NCBI RefSeq assembly: GCF_004297265.1
Contig: NZ_SCUT01000014.1
Location: forward strand, 1-64,000
Reading direction: 5' to 3'
Source: Reyranella sp.
GTDB taxonomy: Bacteria > Pseudomonadota > Alphaproteobacteria > Reyranellales > Reyranellaceae
Length of the DNA stretch: 64,000 nucleotides
Below the pieces are notes generated by a model. That model worked only from the letters and a program-made list of their open reading frames with translations, was not told the DNA's origin and did not search any database. This document shows positions 16,744 through 26,229 of the stretch, in pieces. Position 1 is the stretch's first letter, and each line of letters begins with the position of its first letter. The position numbers and the translations under genes are program-made.

Positions 16744-19700
16744 TCAGTCGCCCGCCGCCGGGACGGCCTCGACATGCTCGCCGGCGCCCCGCTTCCTCGA
16801 ATGGTCGGCCGCGAGCATCAGGTAGACGGCCGGTACCACAAACAGGGTGAACAGGGTGCCGACAGCCAGGCCGCTGGCGATCACCAGGCCCATCGAGAAG
16901 CGCGACAGGGCGCCGGCGCCGGTGGCCACGATCAGCGGCACGACGCCGAGGACCATCGCCGCCGTGGTCATCAGGATCGGCCGCAGACGGATCGAAGCGG
17001 CCTCGACAATGGCCTCGCGCCGCGACTTGCCGGCCTCCTGCAGCTCGTTCGCCACCTCGACGATCAGGATGCCGTGCTTGCTGATCAGGCCCATTAGGGT
17101 CACCAGGCCGACCTGGGTATAGATGTTCAGCGTCGCCCCCGGCATGCCGACCGTGCTCAGCGCCATCAGGAAGATGAGCGCTCCTGCGATCGACATCGGC
17201 ACCGAGAAGAGGATGATCAGCGGATCGCGAAAGCTCTCGAACAGCGCCGCGAGCGACAGGTAGATAATGATCAGCGCGAAGCCGAAGGTGACGATGAAGC
17301 CACCGCTTTCCTGCACGTACTGACGAGACGCGCCGCCATAGTCGATCGAGTAGCCTTGGGGCAGCGTGCGCTGCGCCAGCTCCTTCAGCGTCTGCAACGC
17401 CTCGGCCTGCGACACGCCCGGGAAGGCAACGCCCTGGATGGTGGCGCTGTTGAGCTGCTGGAAATGGTTGAGCGACTGCGGGATCGCCTTGGTGGCGATC
17501 GACGCGACCGTGGACAGCGGCACCGTCGTGCCGTCGGCGGCCTTGATGTGATAGTCGAGGATCTGGTCGATGTTCTGGCGCGACGACTGCTGGACCTGCG
17601 GGATCACCTTGTAGGAACGGCCGTCGAGGGCGAAGTAGTTGACGTAGCCGCCGCCCAGCATCGAGCCCAGGGCGCCGCCGATGTCGCTCATCTTCAGATC
17701 GAGCGCCGAGGCCTTGTCGCGATCGATCACGACCGTGGCCTGGGGCGCGTCGATCTTCAGGTCGGTGTTGAGGAAGATGAAGCGGCCGGTGGCGAGCGCT
17801 TCCTGCAGGAACTTCTGCGCCACGTCGTTCAGCGCCTCGAAGCCGCCCGTCGTGTTGATCACGAACTGGATCGGCAGGCCGGTGGAGCCCGGCAGCGGCG
17901 GCGGCTGGAAGGCCACGACCTGCGCACCGGCGATCCCCGCCAGCTCCTGCTGCACGATCGGCTGCAGCTGGTTCGAGGTCATGGTGCGCTTGTCCCACGG
18001 CTTCAGCACGTAGCCCGCGATCGACTGGCCCGGCACGTCGAGCTGGAAGACGTGATCGGTCTCCGGATGGCTGGCGCCGATCTTGTAGATCTCCCGCGAG
18101 TAGATCTGGCGCTGGTCGATCGTCGAGTTTGGCGCCGATGTCGCGAAGCCGATGATGATGCCCTGGTCCTCCTGCGGCGCCAGCTCGCTGCTGGTGGCCG
18201 TGTAGAGGAAGTAGATGCTGCCCAGTACCAGCACGGCGAAGGTCGCCGTGACCGGGAGATAGTTGAGACTTCCGGTCAGCCAGCGGGAATAGCCGCGCCG
18301 CAGGCCATCGAAGACGCGGTCGATACCACGGATCAGGCGCGCTTCCAGGCCACGGTCGTCGTGACCGTGCGGCTTCAGCATCAACGAGCACATCATGGGC
18401 GAGAGAGTCAGCGCCACGATCGCGGAGATCGTGACGGCGCCAACCAGGGTGAAGGCGAACTCGGTGAACAAGGCCCCCGTCAAGCCGCTCTGGAAGCCGA
18501 TCGGCACGTAAACCGCGATCAGGACCACGGTCATGGCGATGATCGGCCCGCCCAGCTCGCGCGCCGCCTGGATCGCGGCCGGGAAAGGCTTCTGCCCCTC
18601 CTCGAGATGGCGGTTCACGTTCTCGACCACGATGATGGCGTCGTCGACCACCAGGCCGATCGCCAATACCAGCGCGAGCAGGGTCAGCAGATTGATGGAG
18701 AAGCCGAAGGCGGCCATCATGGCGAAGGTGCCGATCAGCGACAGCGGAATGGCGATCACCGGGATGATCACCGAGCGGACCGATCCCAGGAAGGCGAAGA
18801 CCACCAGGGTCACGATCACCAGCGCCTCGACCAGCGTGCGGATCACCTCCTCGATCGAGCTGTTCACGAACTCCGTCGAATCGTAGATGATCTGCCCGTT
18901 CAGGCCCTGCGGAAGCTGCGCCTGGATCTCCGGGAAGACATCCTTCACGCCCTTGATCACGTCGAGCAGGTTGGCGGCCGGCGCGACCTGGATGCCGATA
19001 TAGACCGCCTTCTGGCCGTCGAAGCTCACTTCCGATTCATAGTCGTCGGACCCCAGCGTCACGTTGGCCACGTCGCTCAGCCGGACGATCGCGCCCTTGT
19101 CCTGCTTCAGCACCAGGTTGCGGAACTCCTTCAGCGAGCTGAGCGCCGTCGAGGCCTTGAGGGTGACCTGCACCATCTGACCCTTGGTCGTGCCGAGGCC
19201 GGCGATGTAGTCGTTCGCCGTCAGCGCCTGGCCGACATCGGCCGCGGTCAGGCCATAGGCGGCGAGCTTCTGCGGGTCGAGCCAGGCCCGCAGCGCGAAG
19301 TTCTTGGCACCCAGCAACTCGGCCGTCTGCACACCTTCGACCGCCTGCAGCCTGGGCTGCACGACGCGGACCAGGTAGTCGGTGATCTGGTTGGGCGCCA
19401 GCTCCTTGCTGTTGAAGCCGATATACATCGCGTCGATCGTCTGGCCGACCTTCACCGTCAGCACGGGCTGCTGAGTCCCCGTCGGAAGCCGGTTCAATAC
19501 CGAGTTCACCTTGGTGTTGATCTCCGTCAGCGCCTTGCTCGAATCGTAGTTGAGGCGCAGGTAGACTGTGATGGTGCTGACGCCGCTCTGGCTGGTCGAC
19601 GTCATGTAGTCGATGCCATTGGCCTGGGCGACCGCCTGCTCGAGCGGCGTCGTGATGAAGCCGGCGATCACGTCGGGATCGGCGCCATAGTAGGTCGTGG

Positions 19701-19842
19701 TGATCGTCACGACGGCATTCTCGGTGCGCGGATACTGCAGCACCGGCAGGGCGCCGATGGCGCGCAGGCCGACGACCAGGATCAGCAGGCTCACGACGCT
19801 CGCCAGAACCGGACGGCGGATGAAGATGTCGGTGAACTTCAT
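16744..19842 (-). CDS. RND multidrug efflux permease (inner-membrane pump)
   Basis: 1032 aa, normal length for HAE1 pumps. It starts MKFTDIFIRRPVLASVVSLL and shows the proton-relay aspartates in the TM4 segment LVVDDAIIVVENVNRHLEEG, and the double repeat of six-TM bundles with porter domains between. It forms the tripartite system with the adaptor (24 bp upstream) and outer-membrane factor. Substrates are not predictable from sequence; MexF/MdtB-like drug or solvent export is the usual range. Confidence 0.95.
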   Translation of the reverse strand: MKFTDIFIRRPVLASVVSLLILVVGLRAIGALPVLQYPRTENAVVTITTTYYGADPDVIAGFITTPLEQAVAQANGIDYMTSTSQSGVSTITVYLRLNYDSSKALTEINTKVNSVLNRLPTGTQQPVLTVKVGQTIDAMYIGFNSKELAPNQITDYLVRVVQPRLQAVEGVQTAELLGAKNFALRAWLDPQKLAAYGLTAADVGQALTANDYIAGLGTTKGQMVQVTLKASTALSSLKEFRNLVLKQDKGAIVRLSDVANVTLGSDDYESEVSFDGQKAVYIGIQVAPAANLLDVIKGVKDVFPEIQAQLPQGLNGQIIYDSTEFVNSSIEEVIRTLVEALVIVTLVVFAFLGSVRSVIIPVIAIPLSLIGTFAMMAAFGFSINLLTLLALVLAIGLVVDDAIIVVENVNRHLEEGQKPFPAAIQAARELGGPIIAMTVVLIAVYVPIGFQSGLTGALFTEFAFTLVGAVTISAIVALTLSPMMCSLMLKPHGHDDRGLEARLIRGIDRVFDGLRRGYSRWLTGSLNYLPVTATFAVLVLGSIYFLYTATSSELAPQEDQGIIIGFATSAPNSTIDQRQIYSREIYKIGASHPETDHVFQLDVPGQSIAGYVLKPWDKRTMTSNQLQPIVQQELAGIAGAQVVAFQPPPLPGSTGLPIQFVINTTGGFEALNDVAQKFLQEALATGRFIFLNTDLKIDAPQATVVIDRDKASALDLKMSDIGGALGSMLGGGYVNYFALDGRSYKVIPQVQQSSRQNIDQILDYHIKAADGTTVPLSTVASIATKAIPQSLNHFQQLNSATIQGVAFPGVSQAEALQTLKELAQRTLPQGYSIDYGGASRQYVQESGGFIVTFGFALIIIYLSLAALFESFRDPLIILFSVPMSIAGALIFLMALSTVGMPGATLNIYTQVGLVTLMGLISKHGILIVEVANELQEAGKSRREAIVEAASIRLRPILMTTAAMVLGVVPLIVATGAGALSRFSMGLVIASGLAVGTLFTLFVVPAVYLMLAADHSRKRGAGEHVEAVPAAGD

Positions 19843-19865
19843 GGGACGATGTCCTGCGGGGCTGG

Positions 19866-20996
19866 CTACTTGTCGACGATCTTCGGGGCGGCGTCGTTGG
19901 TCGGCAGAGCGCTGTTGTTGACCACAACCGGCACCCCGTTGCGCAGCTTGATCTGGCCGGAGGTGACCACAGTGTCGCCCTCGGACACGCCCTTCAGGAT
20001 CGCCACCTGGTCGCCGCGCGTGGCGCCCGTCGTGACGAAGACCTGTCGGGCAACGAGTTCGGGCTTCGCTTCGGCGCCCTTGCCCTTGTCGTCGACGACA
20101 TAGACCAGCGAGCCGTAGGGATTGTAGCTCACCGCCGTCTGCGGCAGCGTGACCAGGCGCTGCGCCGCGCCGGTGTCCAGCTCGACCGCGGCGAACATGC
20201 CGGGCATCAGCTTCTGGTCCGCATTCGGCAAGGTGGCGCGCACCTGCACGTTGCGGCTGCCCGTCTCGATCTTCGGATTGATGGCGGTGATCTTGCCTTC
20301 GAACGTGTGACCCGGGAAGGCATCGATCCTGGCCCTCACCCTGTCGCCGACCGCGATCTGCGCCACGGCCTGCTGGGGCAGCAGGAAGTCGACGTAAATC
20401 GGATTCAGTGACTGCAGGGTGGCGATCATGGTGCCGGCCGCGAGGAACTGGCCGAGATCGACCTGGCGCAAGCCGAGCTTGCCGTCGAACGGTGCCCGCA
20501 GCGTCTTCTTGTCGAGGACCGCCTTCTGGACGGCGACCTGGGCGCGGGCATTGCGCAGGTTGGCCTCGTCGTTGTCGACGATGGCCTGGCTGATCGCCTG
20601 CGCCTTGAGCTGCTTCACGTCGCGGTCGTAGGTGATCTGCGCGAGCTGCGCCGTCGCCTCGAGCGACTGAAGCCGGGCCTCCTCGTCTTCCTTGCGCAGG
20701 GTCAGCAGCACCTGCCCCTCCTTCACCTCGTCGCCCGATTGGAAGGTGATCGTCTCGACCACGCCCGGCACTTCGAGCGACAGTTCCGCGCCGCGCACGG
20801 CGCGCAGCGTGCCGACCGCATCGATCTTCGGCTGCCAGTCGCTGGTCTCGGCCTTGGTAGCCGAAACGGTCTGGGGCATGTTGGCCATGCCGGCCATGGC
20901 TTCCTTGATCTTGCCGTTGACGAAGGTCTTGAAGCCGAACAATCCGCCGAGCACCGCACCGACGAGAATGAGCATGATGAGCATTCGCTTGATCAT
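19866..20996 (-). CDS. RND efflux periplasmic adaptor protein
   Basis: 376 aa from ATG 20996, which gives an N-terminal membrane anchor (MIKRMLIMLILVGAVLGGLFG); the upstream extension of the frame is arginine-rich and not coding. A lipoyl half-motif region (GAELSLEVPGVVETITFQSG, then APFDGKLGLRQVDLGQFL), a coiled-coil hairpin (about 100-170) and a beta-barrel domain are visible. It links pump to outer-membrane channel. Confidence 0.92.
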   Translation of the reverse strand: MIKRMLIMLILVGAVLGGLFGFKTFVNGKIKEAMAGMANMPQTVSATKAETSDWQPKIDAVGTLRAVRGAELSLEVPGVVETITFQSGDEVKEGQVLLTLRKEDEEARLQSLEATAQLAQITYDRDVKQLKAQAISQAIVDNDEANLRNARAQVAVQKAVLDKKTLRAPFDGKLGLRQVDLGQFLAAGTMIATLQSLNPIYVDFLLPQQAVAQIAVGDRVRARIDAFPGHTFEGKITAINPKIETGSRNVQVRATLPNADQKLMPGMFAAVELDTGAAQRLVTLPQTAVSYNPYGSLVYVVDDKGKGAEAKPELVARQVFVTTGATRGDQVAILKGVSEGDTVVTSGQIKLRNGVPVVVNNSALPTNDAAPKIVDK

Positions 20997-21054
20997 CGTA
21001 TGCCTCTTGAGCTGATCAGGATGACTTGATTCGGATTGGAGGGAGCGCGGCTGG

Positions 21055-22590
21055 TCAGTGACCGGCGCGCGGCAGCTTGATGTCCTGGACGGGCGGCAGC
21101 GCGAAGCGCGTGGGCTTACCCATCGATTTCGGATCGACGTCCGTCCGGTTCCACCAACCACCGCCCAGCGCCTGGAACAGCGCGGCGGTGTCGGCATAGC
21201 GCGCAGCCTGCGCGCGCAGCCGGTTTATGATGGCGGTCTGGTAGGTCTGCTGCGCGTTGAGCAGGATCAGGTAGTTCACCGCGCCGAGCTGGTACTGCTG
21301 CTCGGAGAGCCTGAGGCTCGCCGCTGCAGTCTGCTCGGCGGCGACCTGGGCACGCAGCGTATCGGCATCGTACTGCACGGCACGCAGGGCGTTGGCGACA
21401 TCCTGGAATGCCGACAGCACGACGCCGCGATACTGCGCGGCCGCGCGCTCATAGGCGGCGATCGCGGCCTGCCGCTGATGGTCGAGCTTGCCGCCGTCGA
21501 ACACGGTCTGCGCGATGCCGAGACCGATGCTCCACACGCCCGAGCCCGGCACGATCAGCGAGCCGAGGCCCCCGGATGTGAAGCCCAGCAAGCCGGTGAT
21601 GGTGAACTGCGGCATCTGGTTGGCGACGGCGACGCCGATATCGGCACTCGCGGCATGAAGCTGGGCCTCGGCCGCCTTCACGTCGGGCCGCTGCTCGACG
21701 AGTTGCGAGGGCAGGCTGAGCGGCAGCTCCTGCGGCAGCTTCAGCTTGGCGAGATCGAAGCTTTCGCCACGATCCTGGTCCGGCGAGCGGCCGACCAGCC
21801 GCATGAGCTGATTGCGCTGCTGCGCGAGCTGCTTCTGCAGCGGCGGCAGGGTCGCCTGGGTCTGCGTCAGCGCCGCCTCCTGGGCCAGCACGTCGGCGCG
21901 TGAGGCGCCGCCCAGGTCAAACTGGCGACGCACGACACCCAGCGAGTTGTTGAGGATGTTGATGATGTCCCGGGTCGCGCCGATCTGGGCCTGCAGCGAC
22001 GCGAGGTTGATCGCGGCGACGACGACGTTGGAGGAGAGGGTTAGATAGGTCGCTTCGAGCTGGAAGCGCTGGTTCTCTGCGGCCGCCTCCCGGGATTCGA
22101 CCTGACGCCGCACGCCGCCGAACACGTCGGGCGAATAGGAGATGCTGAGCGACGCCGAGGTGACGCCGAACATGGCCGCGGAGCCCGCCTGCCCCTGCGA
22201 AGCTGGAGAGGCGAGCTGCTGCTGGCCGGAGCCATTGGCGCCCAGGGTCGGGAACAGGCTGCCCTGCTGGGCGAAGTAGAGTTCCCGCGCCTGCCGCAGC
22301 GCCGCCTGCGCGGCATCGACGTCGGGATTGGCCTGCAGCGATTCCTTGATCAGCGCATCGAGCTGCGGCGACTGGAACAGAGCCCACCACTCGCCGGGGA
22401 TGTCCTGCTCGGGCACGAAGGTCTGCGCGGCACCGCCGGGACCGGCCGCGGAACTGGTCTGCAGTGCGAGCGGCTCGGGCGTGTAACCGGTCGATGCCGG
22501 CTTGGCGGGCTTCACGAAATCCGGACCGGCGGTGCAGCCGGCGAGGAGGAAAGCCGTGAAGGCCAGGAGGAAGGGCGACCGCCTGTTCAT
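21055..22590 (-). CDS. Outer-membrane efflux lipoprotein, NodT family
   Basis: 511 aa. The signal peptide ends in lipobox LLAGC (Cys about residue 19), so it is a lipoprotein. It has the two OEP repeats expected of TolC/NodT factors (FDLGGASRADVLAQEAALTQ and YQLGAVNYLILLNAQQ). It is encoded between TetR and adaptor, completing the tripartite pump. Confidence 0.93.
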   Translation of the reverse strand: MNRRSPFLLAFTAFLLAGCTAGPDFVKPAKPASTGYTPEPLALQTSSAAGPGGAAQTFVPEQDIPGEWWALFQSPQLDALIKESLQANPDVDAAQAALRQARELYFAQQGSLFPTLGANGSGQQQLASPASQGQAGSAAMFGVTSASLSISYSPDVFGGVRRQVESREAAAENQRFQLEATYLTLSSNVVVAAINLASLQAQIGATRDIINILNNSLGVVRRQFDLGGASRADVLAQEAALTQTQATLPPLQKQLAQQRNQLMRLVGRSPDQDRGESFDLAKLKLPQELPLSLPSQLVEQRPDVKAAEAQLHAASADIGVAVANQMPQFTITGLLGFTSGGLGSLIVPGSGVWSIGLGIAQTVFDGGKLDHQRQAAIAAYERAAAQYRGVVLSAFQDVANALRAVQYDADTLRAQVAAEQTAAASLRLSEQQYQLGAVNYLILLNAQQTYQTAIINRLRAQAARYADTAALFQALGGGWWNRTDVDPKSMGKPTRFALPPVQDIKLPRAGH

Positions 22591-22612
22591 GCTGGTACTC
22601 GCGAAACTGTTT

Positions 22613-23299
22613 TCAGGGCGCGACGGCGCGGCAGATGGCGAGCGTCTGTTCGCGCACGATCTGCTTCATCAACTGGACGTTCTCGCCGTCGAGACCGACC
22701 GCCTTGAGGATGGGGCGCTTGTGGTTGTTGCAGAAGATGACGACCTGCCCGATCAGCGCCATCGTGCGCATCGTCATCTCCGGGTCGCCCTCGGACTTTC
22801 CATGGATCCGGGCAAAGAGAGCGAGACAGGGATTGAAGACCTGCCGCATTCCGTTCTCGTGCATCCGGTCGAGGCCGGGTGTCTCTTCCACCTCGGCACG
22901 CGCGAAGATCAGGCGGCGGCTCTCGACCTGCGGGCCGCTCGTCACCACGGTGACGAAGGCTTCGAGCGTCTGGCACAGGAGTTCGGTCAGCTCGACCGGC
23001 GTGGCCTCCGGATCGTCGAGCGCCGCTCGGACGCGGGGCAGCACCGCAGACATGTGCCGCTCCGTGTCGGCCACGATATCCTCGATGATCGCTCGGTAGA
23101 GACCTTCCTTGTTGCCGAAATAGTACTGGATGGCCGGGAGATTCACGCCCGCGCCCTCGGCGATCTGCCGGGTGCTGGCGCCCTCGTATCCGTGGGCGGC
23201 AAAAAGATCGAGCGCCTTTTCCAGGATGCGCCGACGCGTATCCTCGCCCCTCGCCTGGGTCCCGGGACGGCCACGTCCAGTGGTCTGAATATTGATCAT
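22613..23299 (-). CDS. TetR-family regulator, CerR-like, of the efflux operon
   Basis: 228 aa. The N-terminal HTH (RRRILEKALDLFAAHGYEGA, then TRQIAEGAGVNLPAIQYYFG) is canonical, and the C-terminal domain resembles the CerR/YbiH type (FARAEVEETPGLDRM). It is the promoter-proximal gene of the operon, 22 bp before the outer-membrane factor gene. It probably autoregulates through the dyad at 23335-23367. The ligand is unknown. Confidence 0.9.
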   Translation of the reverse strand: MINIQTTGRGRPGTQARGEDTRRRILEKALDLFAAHGYEGASTRQIAEGAGVNLPAIQYYFGNKEGLYRAIIEDIVADTERHMSAVLPRVRAALDDPEATPVELTELLCQTLEAFVTVVTSGPQVESRRLIFARAEVEETPGLDRMHENGMRQVFNPCLALFARIHGKSEGDPEMTMRTMALIGQVVIFCNNHKRPILKAVGLDGENVQLMKQIVREQTLAICRAVAP

Positions 23300-23334
23300 C
23301 GCTACCCTGAGCAGTGCGGACCCGAGCCAATTAC

Positions 23335-23367
23335 TATCAGTCGATACACTGTGTCAATCGATAGATA
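23335..23367. promoter_or_regulatory. 33-bp dyad operator of the efflux operon
   Basis: The pattern TATCnnTCGATnnAC-N-GTnnATCGAnnGATA is centred at 23351, about 50 bp upstream of the TetR start. The minus-strand -35-like TTGACA (complement of 23352-23357) lies inside it. The symmetric layout suits a TetR dimer pair. Confidence 0.7.
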
Positions 23368-23544
23368 TTGTCCTGATGCACGCGAATTCAGGCATGCCGA
23401 CAAGAGCAGGAAGGTGATGTCATGCACGCGCAGTCGCGCTGCCGCCGACGCCCGGGCGATCGACGGCGCGCCGCTCCAGACGGTCCGGGTCCACAAGCCG
23501 GCAACAGCCGGACTAATGCTCTTTCCCGCGACGCAGCGAGGAGC

Positions 23545-25344
23545 TTAAGAGCCTAACGTCGCTCCCAGTGACTTCGGCACGCGAACCGGCATGTCCAGCA
23601 GCATCTGCGCGAAGGCCTTGGCCAGCGGATCGGCCTTGAGAGAGGCCATGCCGCCGCCGCCCAGCGCCTTGCGCAGCAGGAAGTTGAAGCCCTTGATACC
23701 CGGCAGCCGCCAGCGCGTGACCGGTCCCTCGATGCGGTGGGCGAAATACTTCGCAACCGCCTCTTCCGTCACCTCGGCATCGAGGACGGGCTCGTACTCC
23801 GGCCGGCGCGCGAAGATGCCGATATTGGCATTGTCGCCCTTGTCGCCGGAGCGCCCATAGGCCAGCGCGATCAGCGGCACGGTCACCGTATCGCCGGCCG
23901 GCAAGGGTTGGGCCGCCGGCGCCTCGACAGGAAGCTGTGCCGAGGTGAAGCCGCCGCTCAGCGCACCTTCCTGCATCGCGATCTGGTGCCCTCCGACATC
24001 GACCGTGACCGGCACCATCGACTTAGGCACCAGGCAGGAGAACATGCGGATGACGGGCGACGGCGAGACGCGTCCGGCGCCGAAGCTGCCGGTCATGCCG
24101 ACCACGCCGCCGGTCGACATCGGCGAGATCTCGCGGCCGAGCAGCGCCAGCGCCTCCTTCTGGTCGTGCTTGGCGGCGATCTTGACGACGACCTCGCGCG
24201 CATCGGGCACACGGCCGTGCGGCCCGTAGGTCGCCTCACTGCCGATCACCTCGATGCTGACGTCGCGATAGTCCGCCATGCCCTTCTCGGCGAACAGGCG
24301 GCGCGTCTTCTTGATGATCGACTCCGCGCTGTGGCGGCCCTTGGCCACCGCCTCGCGTCCTCCCATCATGAAGATCGAGCTGAACTTGTAGCCGTCGGGC
24401 CAGGTCGTCGAGACCTTGTAGGTGTCGGTGGGCGGCCGCCCGCGGGCACCGCTCACGCGCACGCGATCCTTGGCCAGCTGTTCGTAAGTCGCCTGCGTGA
24501 AGTCGCACACCACGTCCGGCACCATGTAGGCGCGCGGATCGCCGATCTCGTAGAGCATCTGCTCGGCGACGGTCGCGGTCGTGATCAGGCCGCCGGTATC
24601 GTCGGGCTTGGAGAGCACGAAGCTTCCGTCGTCCGACACCTCGGCAATCGGGAAGCCCATATTGTCGTAGTCCGGCACCAGCCGCCAATCGGTGAAGTTG
24701 CCGCCGTTGCACTGCGCGCCGCATTCGATGATGTGGCCGCACAGCGTGCCGGCGGCGAGACGATCGAACTCTTCCGGTGTCCACGAGAACGCGTGGATCA
24801 GGGCGCCGAGGGTGACGGCCGAATCGACGCAACGGCCGGTGATGACCACGTCGGCGCCCTCGGCCAGCGCCCGCGCGATCGGAAAGCCGCCGAGATAGGC
24901 ATTCATGCTGGTGATCTTCGAGGGCAGTTCCGCGCCCGTATCCATCTCGCGGATGCCGGCGGCGCGGAATTCGTCGGCGCGCGGCAGGATGTCGTCGCCC
25001 AGCACGACCGCGACCGTGAGCGTCACGCCCGCGGCCTCACAGGCTTTCAGCACCGCGTCGCGGCAGGCCAGAGGATTGACGCCGCCGGCATTGGTCACGA
25101 CCTTGATCTTCTTCTCGGCGATCTCACGCGCCAGCGGCGCCATGACGACCGAGACGAAGTCGATTGCATAGCCTGCCTGCGGATTGCGCAGCTTCTGCGC
25201 CGCCATGATCGACATGGTGACTTCGGCGAGATAGTCGCTCACCAGGTAGTCGACATTGCCGTGGCGCACGAGCTGCACCGCAGCGGTCTCGGTGTCGCCC
25301 CAGAAGCCGGAATGGCAGCCGATGCGGACCGTCTTCTTGCTCAT
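23545..25344 (-). CDS. AtuA family protein (acyclic terpene utilization type)
   Basis: 599 aa. The N-terminal 450 residues are the AtuA/DUF1446 domain (VRIGCHSGFWGDTETAAVQL, then YLAEVTMSIMA, NAGGVNPLACRDAV, TGRCVDSAVTLG); the C-terminal 110 carry the small AtuA-like domain (LAYGRSGDKGDNANIGIFAR). AtuA is needed for citronellol/geraniol degradation in Pseudomonas, though its reaction is not settled. The paired enoyl-CoA hydratase supports an acyl-CoA pathway, but terpene use is unproven because no atuC/F carboxylase is present here. Confidence 0.85.
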   Translation of the reverse strand: MSKKTVRIGCHSGFWGDTETAAVQLVRHGNVDYLVSDYLAEVTMSIMAAQKLRNPQAGYAIDFVSVVMAPLAREIAEKKIKVVTNAGGVNPLACRDAVLKACEAAGVTLTVAVVLGDDILPRADEFRAAGIREMDTGAELPSKITSMNAYLGGFPIARALAEGADVVITGRCVDSAVTLGALIHAFSWTPEEFDRLAAGTLCGHIIECGAQCNGGNFTDWRLVPDYDNMGFPIAEVSDDGSFVLSKPDDTGGLITTATVAEQMLYEIGDPRAYMVPDVVCDFTQATYEQLAKDRVRVSGARGRPPTDTYKVSTTWPDGYKFSSIFMMGGREAVAKGRHSAESIIKKTRRLFAEKGMADYRDVSIEVIGSEATYGPHGRVPDAREVVVKIAAKHDQKEALALLGREISPMSTGGVVGMTGSFGAGRVSPSPVIRMFSCLVPKSMVPVTVDVGGHQIAMQEGALSGGFTSAQLPVEAPAAQPLPAGDTVTVPLIALAYGRSGDKGDNANIGIFARRPEYEPVLDAEVTEEAVAKYFAHRIEGPVTRWRLPGIKGFNFLLRKALGGGGMASLKADPLAKAFAQMLLDMPVRVPKSLGATLGS

Positions 25345-25365
25345 CGCGCAGCCCCTCCCGTCGCC

Positions 25366-26151
25366 TTACTTCTTCTTGCGATTGACGAAGGCCGCCATGC
25401 GCTCGACGTGCTCGCCCTCGGCGACACTCTGGGCGAAGGAATCGATGCCGGCCTGGACGGCCTCGTCGAGCGGCAGCCGTTCCCAGCGCCGCATCAGCCG
25501 CTTCTGGGCGCGCACGGCGAGCGGCGTCGCATCGACGAGCGATTTCACGCAGCGCTCGACGGCCGCGTCGATCTTCGCCGTCTCGACGACTTCCTCGACC
25601 ATGCCCCAGGCCTCGGCCTTGGCGGAATCGATGTTCTCGCCGGTGAGAAGCATCCACGACGTGCGGCCCCAGCCGATCAGGCGGGGCAGCAGCGCTGCCT
25701 CGACCACCGAGGGAATGCCGACCTTGACCTCGGGCATGCCGAAATGCGCCGTGTCGGTCGCGATGCGCAGGTCGCAGGCGGCCGCCACTTCGAGGCCGGC
25801 GCCCAGCGTGTAGCCTTCCAGGCGGCAGATCACCGGCACCGGACAGTCGCGGATCGACTGGCAGAGCTTGTGGACCATGGTGATGAAGGCGCGACCATCC
25901 TCGGAGGTGCGCATGCCAGCCATGTGGTTGATGTCGGCGCCGCCGATGAAGGCCCGGCCGCCCGCGCCCGAGAACACGACGACGCGCAGATCATCCTCGG
26001 CCGAGAGCGCGTGGAAGGTCGCGGCGAGATCGTGCAGGGCGGGCGGGTTCAGGACGTTGAGGCGCCGCGCATTGTCGAACACCAGATGAGCCACCGTGCC
26101 GGCATCTCGCTTGTCGCGACGGACCTCGATCCTGTGTGCGGACTCCGCCAT
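25366..26151 (-). CDS. Enoyl-CoA hydratase/isomerase family protein
   Basis: 261 aa crotonase fold. The oxyanion-hole segments are GGRAFIGGADINHM and GYTLGAGLEVAAACDLRIAT, followed by FGMPEVKVGIPSVVEAALLP. The region normally holding the two catalytic glutamates retains E in MPEVKVG and VVEAAL. It starts 21 bp upstream of the AtuA-type gene on the same strand. The substrate is unknown. Confidence 0.88.
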   Translation of the reverse strand: MAESAHRIEVRRDKRDAGTVAHLVFDNARRLNVLNPPALHDLAATFHALSAEDDLRVVVFSGAGGRAFIGGADINHMAGMRTSEDGRAFITMVHKLCQSIRDCPVPVICRLEGYTLGAGLEVAAACDLRIATDTAHFGMPEVKVGIPSVVEAALLPRLIGWGRTSWMLLTGENIDSAKAEAWGMVEEVVETAKIDAAVERCVKSLVDATPLAVRAQKRLMRRWERLPLDEAVQAGIDSFAQSVAEGEHVERMAAFVNRKKK

Positions 26152-26229
26152 GACGTTTCGCTCCGTGGCTCTTTGTGATTGCGCGATTCTCCCCTATTAG
26201 AACCCGCCTACGACGCTTCACAAGAGCCA

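Noticed and set aside
17356..20103. 915-codon plus-strand frame
   Set aside because: Antisense to the RND permease; Asp/His/Gln/Arg-rich shadow.
23737..26178. 813-codon plus-strand frame
   Set aside because: Antisense to the AtuA-type and hydratase genes, which are well supported.
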